64,000 nucleotides of DNA from Pseudoscleropodium purum (lineage: Eukaryota > Streptophyta > Bryopsida > Hypnales > Brachytheciaceae), in the NCBI GenBank assembly GCA_963969395.1, contig OZ017797.1:26288001-26352000 (forward strand), in the 5' to 3' direction. Within the stretch, counting starts at the first letter, position 1. Every line of letters starts with the position of its first letter. Position numbers and translations under genes: made by a program. Below the pieces are notes generated by a model, which was not told the origin of the DNA, ran no database searches, and saw nothing but the letters and a program-made list of their open reading frames with translations. Below are positions 11,176 through 23,039 of this stretch, in pieces.

Positions 11176-14100
11176 TTACATGTCATCATTGAATGGTAGA
11201 GGAACAGATTTTTCAGCTCTGTATTTGCCTACATTGTTCAGATGCTCATTTTCAATCCTACACAAATCAAACAATCACAACCTTGTGTTAGCTAAGAGAC
11301 GCATAAGGCTTGAATGTCATCAAAAAAACGTACAGCCTTGAAAGACACCACTCCAACGCTGCAAGCTTAATTTAAATGATTGACACACGATGACGAGAAG
11401 ATCTTAGCAAAATGAGTTCATACAATCAATTGCTGAAACTTTACACAAATCAACACGTGAGACAAAACATAAGCAGCTGAGTGATGGACTATTACCGAAA
11501 GAAATTCCAAATCCCTCGCCGGAGAATCTCCAGACCTGCCATTACTACATCGAAAGCATTCTGGTTGAATCCAAACGACTGAACTTGAAGGAGAGTGGCC
11601 AACCATGCTAACCTCAGGATAGAATTCGTTCCCTGGCAGGAAGACACAAAAGTATTATGAACTGAAGTCACCATCTACACATGTGACAGAGAATGATATA
11701 TAATGAAGTTAGGGTTACTTACAATGGCAACGAAATATATGGATTTGTTCTTCAATATGATCTTGTCTCGTAGCCATTTGTTCTTCGACTTCTTCTTCAA
11801 CAGGCTCCAATCGTGGCATATATCCCAGTAGTTTGTGAAGACGGTTGCAATGATGGAGGCAATAATAAACAACACCCGCAACGGCAACTCGTATCCAGGC
11901 CAAGTGCGGTAGTTCGTATATGCTTGTCTCAGCCCTACGGCAATAATCGCAGACATGTATTTTCCAGCATTCTGTAGCTGATGCTTGTCCTTCTCGTCGT
12001 GATATCTCCTCAGACACTACAAGCACGACAAACGAGTAATGTCACTACCTGGTAAACAGAAGTTGTTCACAGCTATTGATTTCTTGTCAAAACGGTCAAA
12101 TCGCACACGACGCTGGGCTTTGCCGCTTCTTCGAGAGCTGAATTGAATATTAAGCGAATTTATATGCAGTTACTCTTGTTCTGGTAGTGGATCTATGGCG
12201 TTAAAGAACAGTACCTGTAAAAAACGCCACCAATATGGGAGTAACGCTACCACATATCCAAACCCCTGGTAGACTGCGTTCTTCTTACATACTTGGTCTT
12301 GTTGAGTTAAAAAGAATCCGCCCGAGTAGTAGCACGCTATAAACTCCAAATTTCGGAATACCAGTACTTGGCTTGTGAATTGGTCACCTAGGAAGAAATC
12401 AGACAGTAATACCTGCATCATTGAGGGCATACACGCGCTAAATCATACAGAAAGAAATGGTTGGAAAAATCACCGCTCACGGTTTCCACTGCTAGGAGCT
12501 TGAAGAGCTGCAAGACCTAATGCGTGAGTAATTCACAGGACGATCTCACACCAGCGGGAAGAAAGCAATCAACAATGACTCATCAAATTTGAAGATCTAG
12601 TAAACCAACCTTGAACCAGGGTGCAAGAGCCAGACGTCGAAAGCAGTCTAAGAAAAACGATCGCGAGGATCTGTACAAAATGTTGATAGGAAGGAACAAA
12701 ACTAATAAAGTAGTCTGCACAGTGCGGGATATGCAAGAGCGTAAGTATTTTATTCTCTGAACTTAGGCCACAGAAAATAGTGCAGGTTTAGGGTAAACAG
12801 AACACGATATGATGCTCATAGGTTCCAAGCAATCGAACGCACAAATTGAAGCAAGCTCTTACCAAGACAAGGATCATAGGAATGACATCGGTAACCGTGG
12901 AGCCTTTCGATGCAGTCGGGGATGCGGCGACCTCGCCGGCCGGAACGGGGTCTGGATGTGTCAATAACGTCACTGCGATATGAATGTTCATGCCTCCCAG
13001 CAAGAATGTTGTGAATCCCGTACTTAGGAGCAAGACCTGGCGGTACCGAAGCTCCGAGCCGGGAGACAAGCCGAAAATGAAAGGATAATTTATTCGAGTT
13101 CTTTGCCATGCGTACACATTGAAGGCGTAGAAGTAAAGATGGATTGCTACCAACATGAGAGTACTGCAGTGATCAACAAAGCATCGGTCAGCTTCTCGCA
13201 TATTTTAGAGATTACCAGAGGAGCTCGATTCGCTAAATGAAAAGATATGTAGAGGACGATTGTTGGAGTACTAACCTGAACACGGGGAAGACTGTATTTA
13301 AGTATGCTGTGCCACCGCCCCTATCCAGTGCCAGAGGGTTGGCCACTAAGAAGAAAAAGGAAATGAACAGCGCTAGGGAACAGCCCGAAAAGATACCTGT
13401 TTAAGTTCAAGCCGTTTGCAAAAGCCGGGTTAATTAGCACAATGTGTATCAATCTCTGATTCTTTCTAATTTAGATGCAATGACAGAAACCAAGCATATC
13501 GGAAAGAAAAATGGTTAACAAAATGTGAATTCTATTCTCGTGATTCACCTAGGAAGAACGTTGTCCTATGAGTGCCCTGTTTTCGAACTGGCCGCAGTTG
13601 CGCATTTGCTTTCTTTCGATCTCCATAAGAAAAATGCTTCGTGTATATATCCTCCACCTTAGTTGACAGCTTGTGAATCTGCGTGATCAATCAATAGGGA
13701 GACAATTCGTTCAATTTCTGAGAAATTTTCATCTGAACTCTAACTCTCCCGGTGACGTACTTCGGCACAGCAATTTTCACGAATGCGGATAGGTATGCTG
13801 GCGAACTCACCTTCTTTGAAACGACGAAGTAGGAACTTTCGACTTCCTTCATGTAGATTGGTGCGAGGCGCCACCCTGTGACCTTATCGTATTTCTTCAT
13901 GATCTTGGCAAAGGCTGAAATATTCACAGACCTGCGAGCACAACAGGATTAATCTCATGGCGAAAATTCCGGCAACACAAATATCATGACAATAACGGAG
14001 TGTGCACTCTCCTACATACTGACATACCTGTAACTTGAGAGCAAACTAAGGCTTCTGTAAAATTCCAAAAATGCCCTTTGCAATTGCTTCTTAGCTTGAT

Positions 14101-15386
14101 CCAGCTCTTTCTGAGAGTATGTTTTCTGATTTTCAATGTCATAGTCTCTCGGGATATGCGCCATCTCCTTCTCCGGCTCCAACGGCTCCGGGGTGACAGT
14201 GGTTGTTTTCATGGCCGACCTTTGCTTGAGTATGCTTCCTGCGGAGGTACTTTCTTTCTGTTCTGCTTGTCCCGATTTCAAGTTCTTTGACGCAACGCGA
14301 TCAGTGTAATCCCGAATTGCGTCTTCTGTTTCATCATCTTCATCGCTGTCCCCGTGGGCTCCCGATGCTGACGGCCTCATAAGAAAAGAATTGGATCTCT
14401 CCATACCTTCCTGGATGAGAGGAAGTTCGCCAGACAATTCCTTCGGATCTGCAACCGACGGAGATGAATTGGTATGACTAATTTTTTAAGTATCTAAGCA
14501 TAAGTATTGAAATATACACATTGCTTTCATTGTCCCGCTTACTTTGAAGATGATCACCAGCCGCATGTGCTCCCTTTTTTTTGTGCATGTAGTCTAAATG
14601 CAATTCAAAGTCAGGAAGATTCTGCCGAGCTATGGCCTCTTCCGCGTTGATCAACTCGAGCATCTGCTTCTCCAAATCACCTGCACGGGAGATGTTCTCA
14701 GCCTCCTTCTTCTTGTAGAACTTGTTGACCTTCGTCAGCTCTACGTCCAGGCGAGTGAAGAAGGTTCTGTCTTGGGGAGACCGTGACAGCGGCTCTCGTA
14801 GGTCAGTCACGTAAACGTCCCCATCCTCCATCCGTCTCTTGTTTATCTGTGCACTTATCAATGTTAGCACTAATTTCTTAGAGTCGTCTACTTCGTCTTC
14901 ATGGATGATTCTGAAATGGACTTCGTCAAATTAAACCGACACTAAGTTAACTAGATTTCATATTGAATTCGGAATGCTCAATCGGTTTAGGTGCAAAGGA
15001 GGACGAACTTCATAAGGTTGAACGTCATAATCCAATACATAATCCAGATTTGGACAGCGTGCGAAATTACGCACCACGATGGCGTCACTAGAATGCTGTC
15101 CCGATTTAGGCGAGAACGAAGGCATGTAGTCCGGTCGCTGCGGGGACCGGGTGTGGGAAAAGGTCCGGGTGAAGGTCCGAGAGACGCTCTGTTTGAGGCT
15201 GACCGGCTTCATGGACGCAATCGATCGCAGCAGACCTAAGGACGTCCCGGAGCGTGTAAAAGTCGCCCCCATGGTGCGATGCTGCTGGATGCGTTTCAAA
15301 TCGCCCTTCAGCTCGGCGTAGTGGCAGTACGCCTCCTGCCATTCTGGTACGAGCCGGCTCTGCAGCTCCTTGCCAAATTTCACCAT
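11176..15386 (-). CDS. PHO1: PHO1-family SPX-EXS phosphate exporter (863 aa)
   Basis: Twelve exons in transcript order: 15009-15386, 14543-14846, 14028-14448, 13811-13931, 13549-13678, 13276-13396, 12863-13163, 12610-12714, 12215-12412, 11723-12016, 11496-11632 and 11176-11257. All have GT-AG borders and phase is kept; an in-frame TGA lies just upstream of the ATG. The N-terminal SPX domain opens MVKFGKEL and has Tyr23/Lys27, and a Lys-rich helix (Lys377, 380, 381, 384) fits the inositol-pyrophosphate-binding cluster. Hydrophobic segments begin around residue 452. The C-terminal EXS domain contains [11 protein letters not shown] (residues 632-642) and RRGIWNFFR near 830, then an ENEHLNN motif in the 82-base last exon. 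The family exports phosphate, in vascular plants for xylem loading from Golgi/TGN and plasma membrane. Length fits the family (about 780-870). A Ser/Thr-rich insert fills the SPX region. Symbol is by family; orthology was not tested. Confidence 0.95.
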
Positions 15387-15592
15387 CGCAACAAGAATTC
15401 TTCAACAAACCAGAGCATTCCAGGTGCATTCACAGACAGACACTCGGTATCCTCAACAAAAGTGCTTCCAATAAAATAAAAATTTGAAAACGGAAGAGCG
15501 AGGTTTGCAGAGTAGATCTAAGAGCGTCACTTCCACAACTTATCATAATTGACACAATTGACTGATGTGCTGCATAAACACTCGTCTAGCTT

Positions 15593-16478
15593 GTGAGAAG
15601 AGAAGCTGGTCTGTTGTATTTGTAGCTTGATCAAGGCGACGAAAACACATTAATTAGGTCTCTAAAGGATTTCCTTTGAACTACTGTTGAATCTAGCTCA
15701 TCCCTAGCAATCAGCGGCACTCTTCAATTCTGCTTAGGATCTGCTTGAATCTTTCTCAGGTCGACAAGATTCACGGTGTTTTCTATGAGGTTTTTCTTAT
15801 GGATGACGGAGTCACGTGCGTTGAAAACCCAATCTCGGGATTCGAATCCAGATTCTTTACCACATGTTGGCACTGAATCTATTTTTTTTCTTTTTCCAGT
15901 GGTGATTCAAATGCTTCTCTTTTCTCCAGTCAACTTGGAAACTGTCTTTGGGTTGTGATCTCCGCGTTTCTAGGACTATTTGTCCCATGTGAACAAAAAT
16001 CCTCCACTTTCACTCTGCGAGTCTGTGAGACGAGAAGTTGCGGGTCAGTTGTATTTGCAGCTTAATCAAGGCGACGAAAACCCACTGAATAGGTCTCGAA
16101 ACGACCGCCTTCCTCCTGTTGAATCTACAGTAGCTCATCCCCAGCAATCAACACTCTTCAAATTCTGCTTAGGATCTGCTTGAATCTTCCCCAGGTCGGA
16201 AAGATTCAATTCACGGTGTTTTTCTATGAGTTTTTTTTATAGATGACAGAATCACGAGCATTGAAAACCCTATCTCGGACTTCGAATCCAGATTCTTTAC
16301 CATATTTTGGCATTGAATCATTGATTTTTTTTTTTCTTTCCTGCAGTGCATGACTCAGATGCTTCTCTTTTGTTCAGTCAACGTGGAAACGGTCTTTTGG
16401 AACTTGTGATCTTGGACGCGTTTCTAGGACTATTTGTCCCATGTGAACAAAAATCGTCCTCATTCACTCTGCGAGACA
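15593..16478. repeat. tandem duplication upstream of the PHO1-like gene
   Basis: Two head-to-tail units, 15593-16024 (432 bases) and 16025-16478 (454 bases). They share long blocks such as TCAAGGCGACGAAAAC, TTCTGCTTAGGATCTGCTTG, TTCGAATCCAGATTCTTTACC and ACTATTTGTCCCATGTGAAC. The pair lies 207 bases upstream of the PHO1 start codon, in its promoter or 5' UTR region. Unit 1 contains a CACGTG at 15813-15818 that has decayed to CACGAG in unit 2. The units differ mainly by point changes and small indels. No protein is encoded by either. Confidence 0.85.
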
Positions 16479-16681
16479 GTGCCATCTGCTTCGAATTCTA
16501 ACTTACAACGTCAACAGTTTTTAATGCCCGCGCTCACGACACTGGAGCACGCCTGGACTCAGCTAGACTGCTAGAGTCCATTCAAATTCATGTGCATGTA
16601 AGCTTAAGCTTAATTGGTCCTGCTATGGAGTTGTGAACTTACTGAGCAAGCGGAAGGACTCTTGCGTTTCGCTGGCCCTCA

Positions 16682-16713
16682 GTACGGACCGCTCTGTACG
16701 TACAGTACTGTAC
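16682..16713. promoter_or_regulatory. cluster of five GTAC motifs
   Basis: GTAC occurs at 16682, 16696, 16700, 16705 and 16710. Positions 16700-16713 form the perfect palindrome GTACAGTACTGTAC. A CACGTG follows at 16727-16732. GTAC is the core recognised by SBP-domain factors in copper-response elements. The cluster is 1.3 kb upstream of the PHO1 start; function and target gene are unproven. Confidence 0.35.
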
Positions 16714-16744
16714 TGCACAAGCCGTGCACGTGGCCTATAAGGTA

Positions 16745-19370
16745 GAAGCACCTGAATGTGATACTTATTCTGAATCTACAGCTCTTGAGGGTAGCTACGA
16801 AAGAAAATGATGTGGGTTTGTTAGGAAATGGTTTAGGAAACCAACAAATTTAGTTTAGTATTTTTTTGAGATTGCATGAATATAATATGAATTTTTGAAA
16901 GCAACTATGGAGATGCACTTACTAAAGACACTAGACTAAGGCCAAAGTTGGCACAAAAACATCCAAAAGTGATACACTTTAACCTTGAATCTCATGCGGG
17001 GGATTGGCCACTTTTTGGAAGAATGACAACTGCTTAGAACCTCATTTGCCTACTTTAATTAAAACCCGACATGCCTACTTTAGAACCCCACATGTTCTCT
17101 TTGGATTCACTTGTGCTTGGATTTAGGTTCTTTACTAGGTGTCCGAGAATGACTAGTGTTACAATTGGGTGCTTCTACCTTACAATATTGTTAACCAAGC
17201 AAGAAATGTTGTAACAGGCTATTTTCAACAATGTGTAATTAAATTACAGCATAGTTCACCAAGTGTGTGTTTTTGTGATTTTGGATAAATAATCAACTAT
17301 TTTTTTAATACTTATGTGATACTTGGTAATATTTATATCAAAAGTAGGTGATACCTAGATAAAATTTGACTACTCGTCTTAAAATATAACAACAGTCTAG
17401 CTAATTTGACCCCCAAAAAAATGAAAATTTCCTTTACAAAAATATAGTCAACTTTTCTTGGCTATAGCCAAATGATGAAAAATAGTATATAAAAATAAGC
17501 ATTGTGTATCACCCAATCCAACTTCTTTCCTAAATGATTCCTTCAAAATTGTCACCTAAAATTTAAAAGATGGAAACTTTCATGTAGAAGACTCATACTA
17601 AAAGAAATCAATACATTCTAAATGATAGTTGTGTGTTGTGATTGAAACTTAATAGAGTTTCAACATTATTTTGGTAGGCTTGCCTAAAGGAGATGGCAAA
17701 TTTGATTTTTTGGGTGGAACACCCATCAAACTAATGATGACTAGACTAACATTCCAAGAGCAAAACTCACCTACGAGAATGGCCCTACTCCCCTAAAAAA
17801 AATTGTCAAGTTGGGTGAACATGGAAACAAGCTCTAAAGATGTCATACATATTCAACCTAGATCAATGAACTTTGAAAGTGAATGTCTCTCCGTTGTGGG
17901 GCCAAAAGATCTCCACTTTCACTTCAACTTCAACATGTCTTTTCTTCTATCTACTCAAAATCTTACATTATTCCTTTTTGTCAAATTCTATTCATTTTTA
18001 ATCAATTGCAAGAAGTGAATGATGATTATGGAAGCATATATCTTATATTAGATGCAAACTGTGTAACTATTTCATCCATCCTAGTTTTTCATTCATTTGT
18101 TCTTGCTAAACCCTAATGAAATCCAAACATCTTCACAGCCAATGAAACCTTACAGCTTGATGAAACCTTCTGAGTTTGGTGCTACTGCATCACGATTGCA
18201 TCATTCTCCATTCTCATACCTTACAATTGAGGATGAAATCCTCAAAGTTGTAACGAACATTTTATCTCTGCTCGATCAAGAAATCAATTGATTAGACGTA
18301 CCCCCTTGGCATTAGGGTTTAGCTCTACCAATTCTTGGATGCAGCAGCTCTCCATTCTTGGTGGTTTGTGCACCACGTGATATTATGCGTTCATTGAAGT
18401 CAGCAATAAGCCAGCCAGGTTTAAAAACAAGACGCCTTGTGATTTATGCCAGGATTCAGATCTTTCCTTGTATGCCATTAATATTTGAGGGGACAGAAGA
18501 ATTGTGGCAGCAGCTCTCTCAATCTCAACAGGAAATGGGTGCATACGATCAACTGATTGAGTAAGCTTACCTGGCTGTCAAACAAACAAAACCTTATTTG
18601 ACTATTTCTCAACATATATTCCGACACCTCTGAGAAGGAGAAAAGCTTCTGATAACACATTTTAATTTCAAGATGCACAGGTCATGCACTTCTTCAAGCC
18701 GTGTGTAGAAACGTTTTCGATTCCCAGCTGCAGGACACTGAGTGGAATAGAGTGCACAAAGGGTTGAGAAACGAGGGTTTCCTGTGACTAGATATGGTCA
18801 GCTCTGCTGTGAAGTATCAAAGTTGACATGCATGATTGAGTGGAAGTTTGCGAAATTTGAAAAGGAAATGAAAAACGAGTGATAATTTTTGGATAGATCT
18901 CCTCTTTGGGTTTCCACTTTACTTTACTTCCTATCCATATAGACAGGCTAGGCCACTTGATGCGATCATGGCTGACTGATTTCTACTGCTGTGAGGTTTG
19001 TCAAAAGGCTTGATGATTGTCCGAAACCTAAACTTCCATTGTCATTGATTCAACAGACCTCCAGTTTTGCAGAAAATGTAGCAATTGAAGACATGAAGGT
19101 CACTGTCTTATCTCCTCAAAAGAGACAATGCTTGCACATTGTATGCTCGAGACTAGTCGAAGTGAGATTGGGAGCAAGTGCCAAGCGTGAGGTTATGGAA
19201 GTTGATAGGTTGGATCACAAGAAGGAGAAGGATCGAAGTAAGAGGAGTGAGATGGACGACAGGGTTGTCTGCATCTTTTTCTTTTAATTTCAGGGGATAG
19301 TATGAGTATGATGATTCAAGTAAGGTAGGTACTCCCAAAACGGCCATTTTTGCTACCGAGCCTAATTGCT
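16745..19370. other. start of gene desert, nothing firmly recognised
   Basis: AT-rich DNA. A less AT-rich zone at 18100-18570 contains short open frames without similarity I recognise and without consistent splice sites; it could be a decayed gene or non-coding transcript. A short purine-rich open frame at 18991-19287 is likewise unassigned. Confidence 0.45.
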
Positions 19371-19374
19371 ATTC

Positions 19375-19602
19375 TTAGACTGGTCAGATTTTCATATGTT
19401 CTTGTTGGCAAGTGAAAGGAGTTTCCAACACTCCAGAGAACGTGGCATATGGATACTGTATGCAAAAGTTATTAAAGAACAAAGTTTGGTCCTAAAAGCG
19501 TTTCTTCCACATAATTAGGTAGAGAACTGACTTTGAAGAAGTACACATAGTATAGATAGCAGTTTAAGGTCAATGGCACGTTTGGGTGCACCTACCTTAA
19601 AC
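19375..19602 (+). repeat. dispersed repeat A, copy 1
   Basis: Matches 26770-26994 in the same orientation. Shared strings include GGCAAGTGAAAGGAG/GTCAAGTGAAAGGAG, TATGCAAAAGTTAT.AAAGAACAAAGTTTGGT and GTCAATGGYRCRTTTGGG. The two copies are diverged by substitutions and small indels. Family unknown; no ends with target duplication were found. Confidence 0.6.
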
Positions 19603-19609
19603 CTTGAAT

Positions 19610-20540
19610 GATGACATGGAGTCAATATAGTTTGAGGCATACCAATTGCCCTTATTTGTATTCTTGAGGAACTTAGAGAACTTACAAACCATATGGGATA
19701 TTTTTTTTCTTGTGAATACATATGTCTTCCACATCTATATTTTGTATTCATACTATGTAAGTATATCCGTATCTATATTCTGTATTTTGTAGTTTGAACC
19801 ATATCCATATCCTATAATTGTATCTATATTTGTATTTTATATCCAAATTTGGACAATGAACATTATCTCTTCTACATGCACTAAAGTCTTTGTTTGTTTT
19901 TTCAAAAAATCAATGGCATTTAGGAGGGCAAAGAATTTTACTTGAACTCAAATCAATGGCTATTGATTTTTTTAGAAGGGGAGGAAAATTGAAATATAAA
20001 CATCATGTTTGCATCTTTTCAGTACACAGTGGCCCATCAAATTCTCATGCTCAAGTCTTAGAAATGAAGCATACAAAAATTGCACAAATAAAATCAATGA
20101 TGAGCATTGACCTTTCTATAGACATCAAACTTCATATATGAGAGCTTTGAAACTCCTCCAAACAAGAATGAAACCTTATTGAATCAAAAAAAGACTTGCA
20201 ACAAGACATAACGTGTAGAAAATGCACACTAATCCCAATTCAAAGCAAGAGTTCACAATGCGCATACCATCACTAAGGTAGATGTACCTAATACTAATGG
20301 CTAACCTAATACCACCCAAATGTAGGGCACTTATTGATTTTAGAATGAGAATTTATAACACAAGTACATGCCTTAACTTCACTTATTGCAAAGTTGAGGC
20401 ATGTAATATTGTCATAAATTTTCACTCTAAAAGCAATGACAACCATACATTTGAATGGTATTAGGTTAGTGGTTGCTATTGGGTATGTTTACCTTAAGAA
20501 TTTGCAATTGGAGCTAACAATTGAAGTAGCAATTCATCTG
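19610..20540. other. intergenic, no gene recognised
   Basis: AT-rich spacer with degenerate TATCCATATC/TGTATTTT-type repetitiveness at 19735-19850. No coding or RNA signal was identified. Confidence 0.5.
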
Positions 20541-20546
20541 CTATAT

Positions 20547-20925
20547 AGGATGACAACCCATTTCTGACCACTTAAAGAATTCAGCATAGCTACACTCAAG
20601 GTGTATTCAGGGAAATATTTTTTTCATACATGTAGGGAAATTGATTAGAGAACTAAAAAAATTACATTTTTTAGGTCAAAACTGAAATTATTGTGAATTT
20701 TTTTCTTGAAAATTCTTGTGTAACCAATTCTTGTTATGTAGGCTAGTGTAATTCCGACCATAGGCTAGTTACAAAATTGATGTAAGTGAAGCAATGTACA
20801 GTACATTCCTTGGACATTTACTGTGAAAATTGGAGGGTGGTTGGAAATAGAGCAACTTATACTACAGAAATTGAGTAATCTAAATTGTGGAAATGGGGGG
20901 TTGGTTGGAAATGGGTTGCCTTTTC
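20547..20925. mobile_element. TA-flanked MITE, GACCCATTT family, copy 1
   Basis: The left end ATGACAACCCATTTCTGACC pairs with the inverted right end around GGTTGGAAATGGGTTGCC (20900-20920), about 379 bases in all. Related copies at 33054-33433 and 34243-34605 share the interior (CTTAAGCAATTC, TTGAGTG, AACCAATTCTTGT-like and TTGCAAAATCAA-like blocks). A TA at 20926-20927 flanks the right end. Ends of this copy are eroded. Confidence 0.5.
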
Positions 20926-21235
20926 TAATTGCCAATTGCAAAATCACTTCTCCACCACACTCCAAGACTACAAAGACCAATTTAAACAAGATGCAAATTA
21001 ACACAATTACTAGTGACAACAAAGTTGTAAAGTAGGAGGCTTGAACTCAGTTCGGGCATTTACAACCGACCCTATACATGGCATTGGAATGGATTGGAGG
21101 TGGTTCTTAAATTGGCCTCCATAGTCTTGAAAAAAATCAAGAAAAAATATTATTCATTATTGCAAGAGCCAATCAGTCTCCTTGCTTTTTCGATTTCTCT
21201 TTAAAAGTTGCAGTGAACACTTTATGAAAGACCTA

Positions 21236-21420
21236 GGATCATAAATAGGGACCTATGACACTTCTCGCTAGAAAATTCATAACTAAATCAGAAATAATTC
21301 AAAAAATATGAAACAACTTGGATTAGATGCCAATTCCTCTTGTCTTTCAAGGAAAATTTATTGAAAAACATTTTGAAAAGTTTCACTAGCCCAAAATTCA
21401 GTTCCAATGCTTGAGTGGTC
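21236..21420 (+). repeat. dispersed repeat B, copy 1
   Basis: Shares blocks such as ATTCATAACTAA, AAAAATATGAAACAAC and TTAGATGCCAATTC with 27133-27303 and 29256-29411 (same strand), and with 26437-26580 (inverted). Probably fragments of one old transposon family. No protein or terminal repeat was recognised. Confidence 0.55.
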
Positions 21421-21487
21421 AACTTATGAGCCTCCTGCCTTATCTCCTCAAAACTATGTACACAAAATTCACATCATATAACTTGTA

Positions 21488-22094
21488 CAGTCAGGTCTAA
21501 CTCATTTACGAATTTTGAATCCTACTAAAAATTTGGATAACTTTGGAAGGCCTGTGTGCACTCAAAAATGAACGGAATTGCAAATTGCAAATTGCATTGG
21601 AATCACATTGAAGTATATTTTACCACCATTACATATGCACATATGTAATTGAAAATCATACAAAGAGTTTGATGTTCTTTATACACTACCTCCCATTTGG
21701 TGTTACCACCATTTGTGAAAATTACAACTTATAATTTGAGGTACATATTAGAAATGAACTTTCACAATTGCTTTAAAGACACTTGATCACATGCCACTTG
21801 AGTTTCTTGAATCATTTTTTTTTTTTCTTCACCCTAATGCAAGAATTCTTTCATTATCTTCCAAAAGGTCACTATGAAATGGGAGATAGTGTGTAGAATC
21901 AATCCAACTTGTAATATGATTTTACATTATTCCTTTTCCACTTGTTATTAAGTTGAAGTAGGCTTCAATGTAATTCCAATGAAATTTGAAGTTTCAAAAT
22001 TGATTCATTTTTGAGTATGTTAGAGCTTCTTGAAGTTGCTGAAATTTCTAGTGAGCTTGGTCTGAAAAATTCGTAAATGAACTAGACTTGACTG
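21488..22094. mobile_element. Tc1/mariner-like palindromic element (607 bases)
   Basis: Flanked by TA at 21486-21487 and 22095-22096. The left end CAGTCAGGTCTAACTCATTT matches the inverted right end CAGTCAAGTCTAGTTCATTT, continuing into ACGAATTTT on both sides. A CAGT terminus with TA duplication is typical of Tc1/mariner elements. Much of the interior is also inverted-repeat (ATTGGAATCACATTGAAG versus ATTGGAATTACATTGAAG), so the whole unit can form a long hairpin. No transposase frame; a non-autonomous foldback derivative. Confidence 0.75.
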
Positions 22095-22099
22095 TATAT

Positions 22100-22903
22100 T
22101 CAGAGCATGAAGAAAAGGATGGAAAGACTACTTGCAAATTCACACAATAAACACATAGAGATTCAAAGAACTTGCATACATTAAACCCTAATCTCTACAG
22201 GAAGCCAAGATTGTCACTCACTATGAGATAGGCCTACACAATTGTGCGGGTCTTATAAACTAGTCAACTAAGATTGCCCTTGATCTATTGGACATAGGCT
22301 CATTGTCATACAAACAGACTTTATTCACACCAACCTTCTTTGAAGACCAAAGTTTTTATCTATCTATCAACTAAGCTTTGCATTTCATGATTTTGTCAAT
22401 TATTTTTTATTGCATTTCAAATTGTGTAATTTTGGCATCATTTGCTTTAGTTGGTCTAAATTCTATACCATGCAAAGAGTATCAAAATCTAAGCAGTTGG
22501 TGCAAGGAATTGATTAGTTACTCAAAAAATGAATTCAGCTACAAGTTGAATTCTGATGGTTAGTAATGTAAACCATCCTATTTGTGAGACAATTCAATCG
22601 TGGCCTATTTGAGCCATTTTGTGCAAGTAGAGCATATTTCTATTTGATATTTGAAATTTGAGCAACAAATATATTAATATTAATAGTAGCATGGAATTTT
22701 GCCATGCCATTGTTGTGAATATTGCTTTCTTAACCTAAAAAGGGATAAGGCCTATCATCAAGGGATTTTGCAAAAAATGATTCTATTTTTGAAGTAGTAA
22801 GTACATTCTTCATTTCTACATTAATCTTGAAAGTCATCCATCAGCTACTTTTGACCTCATTGGTCTTCTACAATTATTGAGCATGATTTGTCAAAGTCTC
22901 AAT
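22100..22903. other. intergenic, no gene recognised
   Basis: AT-rich. A 61-codon open frame at 22378-22563 has a hydrophobic start but no match or splice context, so it is not called as a gene. Confidence 0.5.
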
Positions 22904-23032
22904 CACTAGTACAAACTTGGACTACATAGACAAGGGAAATAACCCATAGAAGACCCACATGATGAACTTGATTACTAGTGGGACTTGTCATGGTTATTTT
23001 CCTAGTCAATAGAGCCCAAGTTTCTACTAGTG
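22904..23032. mobile_element. short CACTA-type MITE (129 bases)
   Basis: The left end CACTAGTACAAACTTGGACT pairs with the inverted right end CACTAGTAGAAACTTGGGCT, and the inverted repeat continues through GGAAATAACC versus GGAAAATAACC. Flanking triplets are AAT and GAT, one mismatch from a 3-base duplication. No coding capacity. Confidence 0.7.
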
Positions 23033-23039
23033 GATAAGT

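Noticed and set aside
11108..11341. 77-codon plus-strand open frame
   Set aside because: Lies antisense over the last PHO1 exon, whose translation matches the family closely.
15840..15852. GATTCGAATCC resembling a tRNA T-loop
   Set aside because: No acceptor stem, anticodon arm or D-arm can be drawn around it, and the same string is repeated in the tandem duplication.
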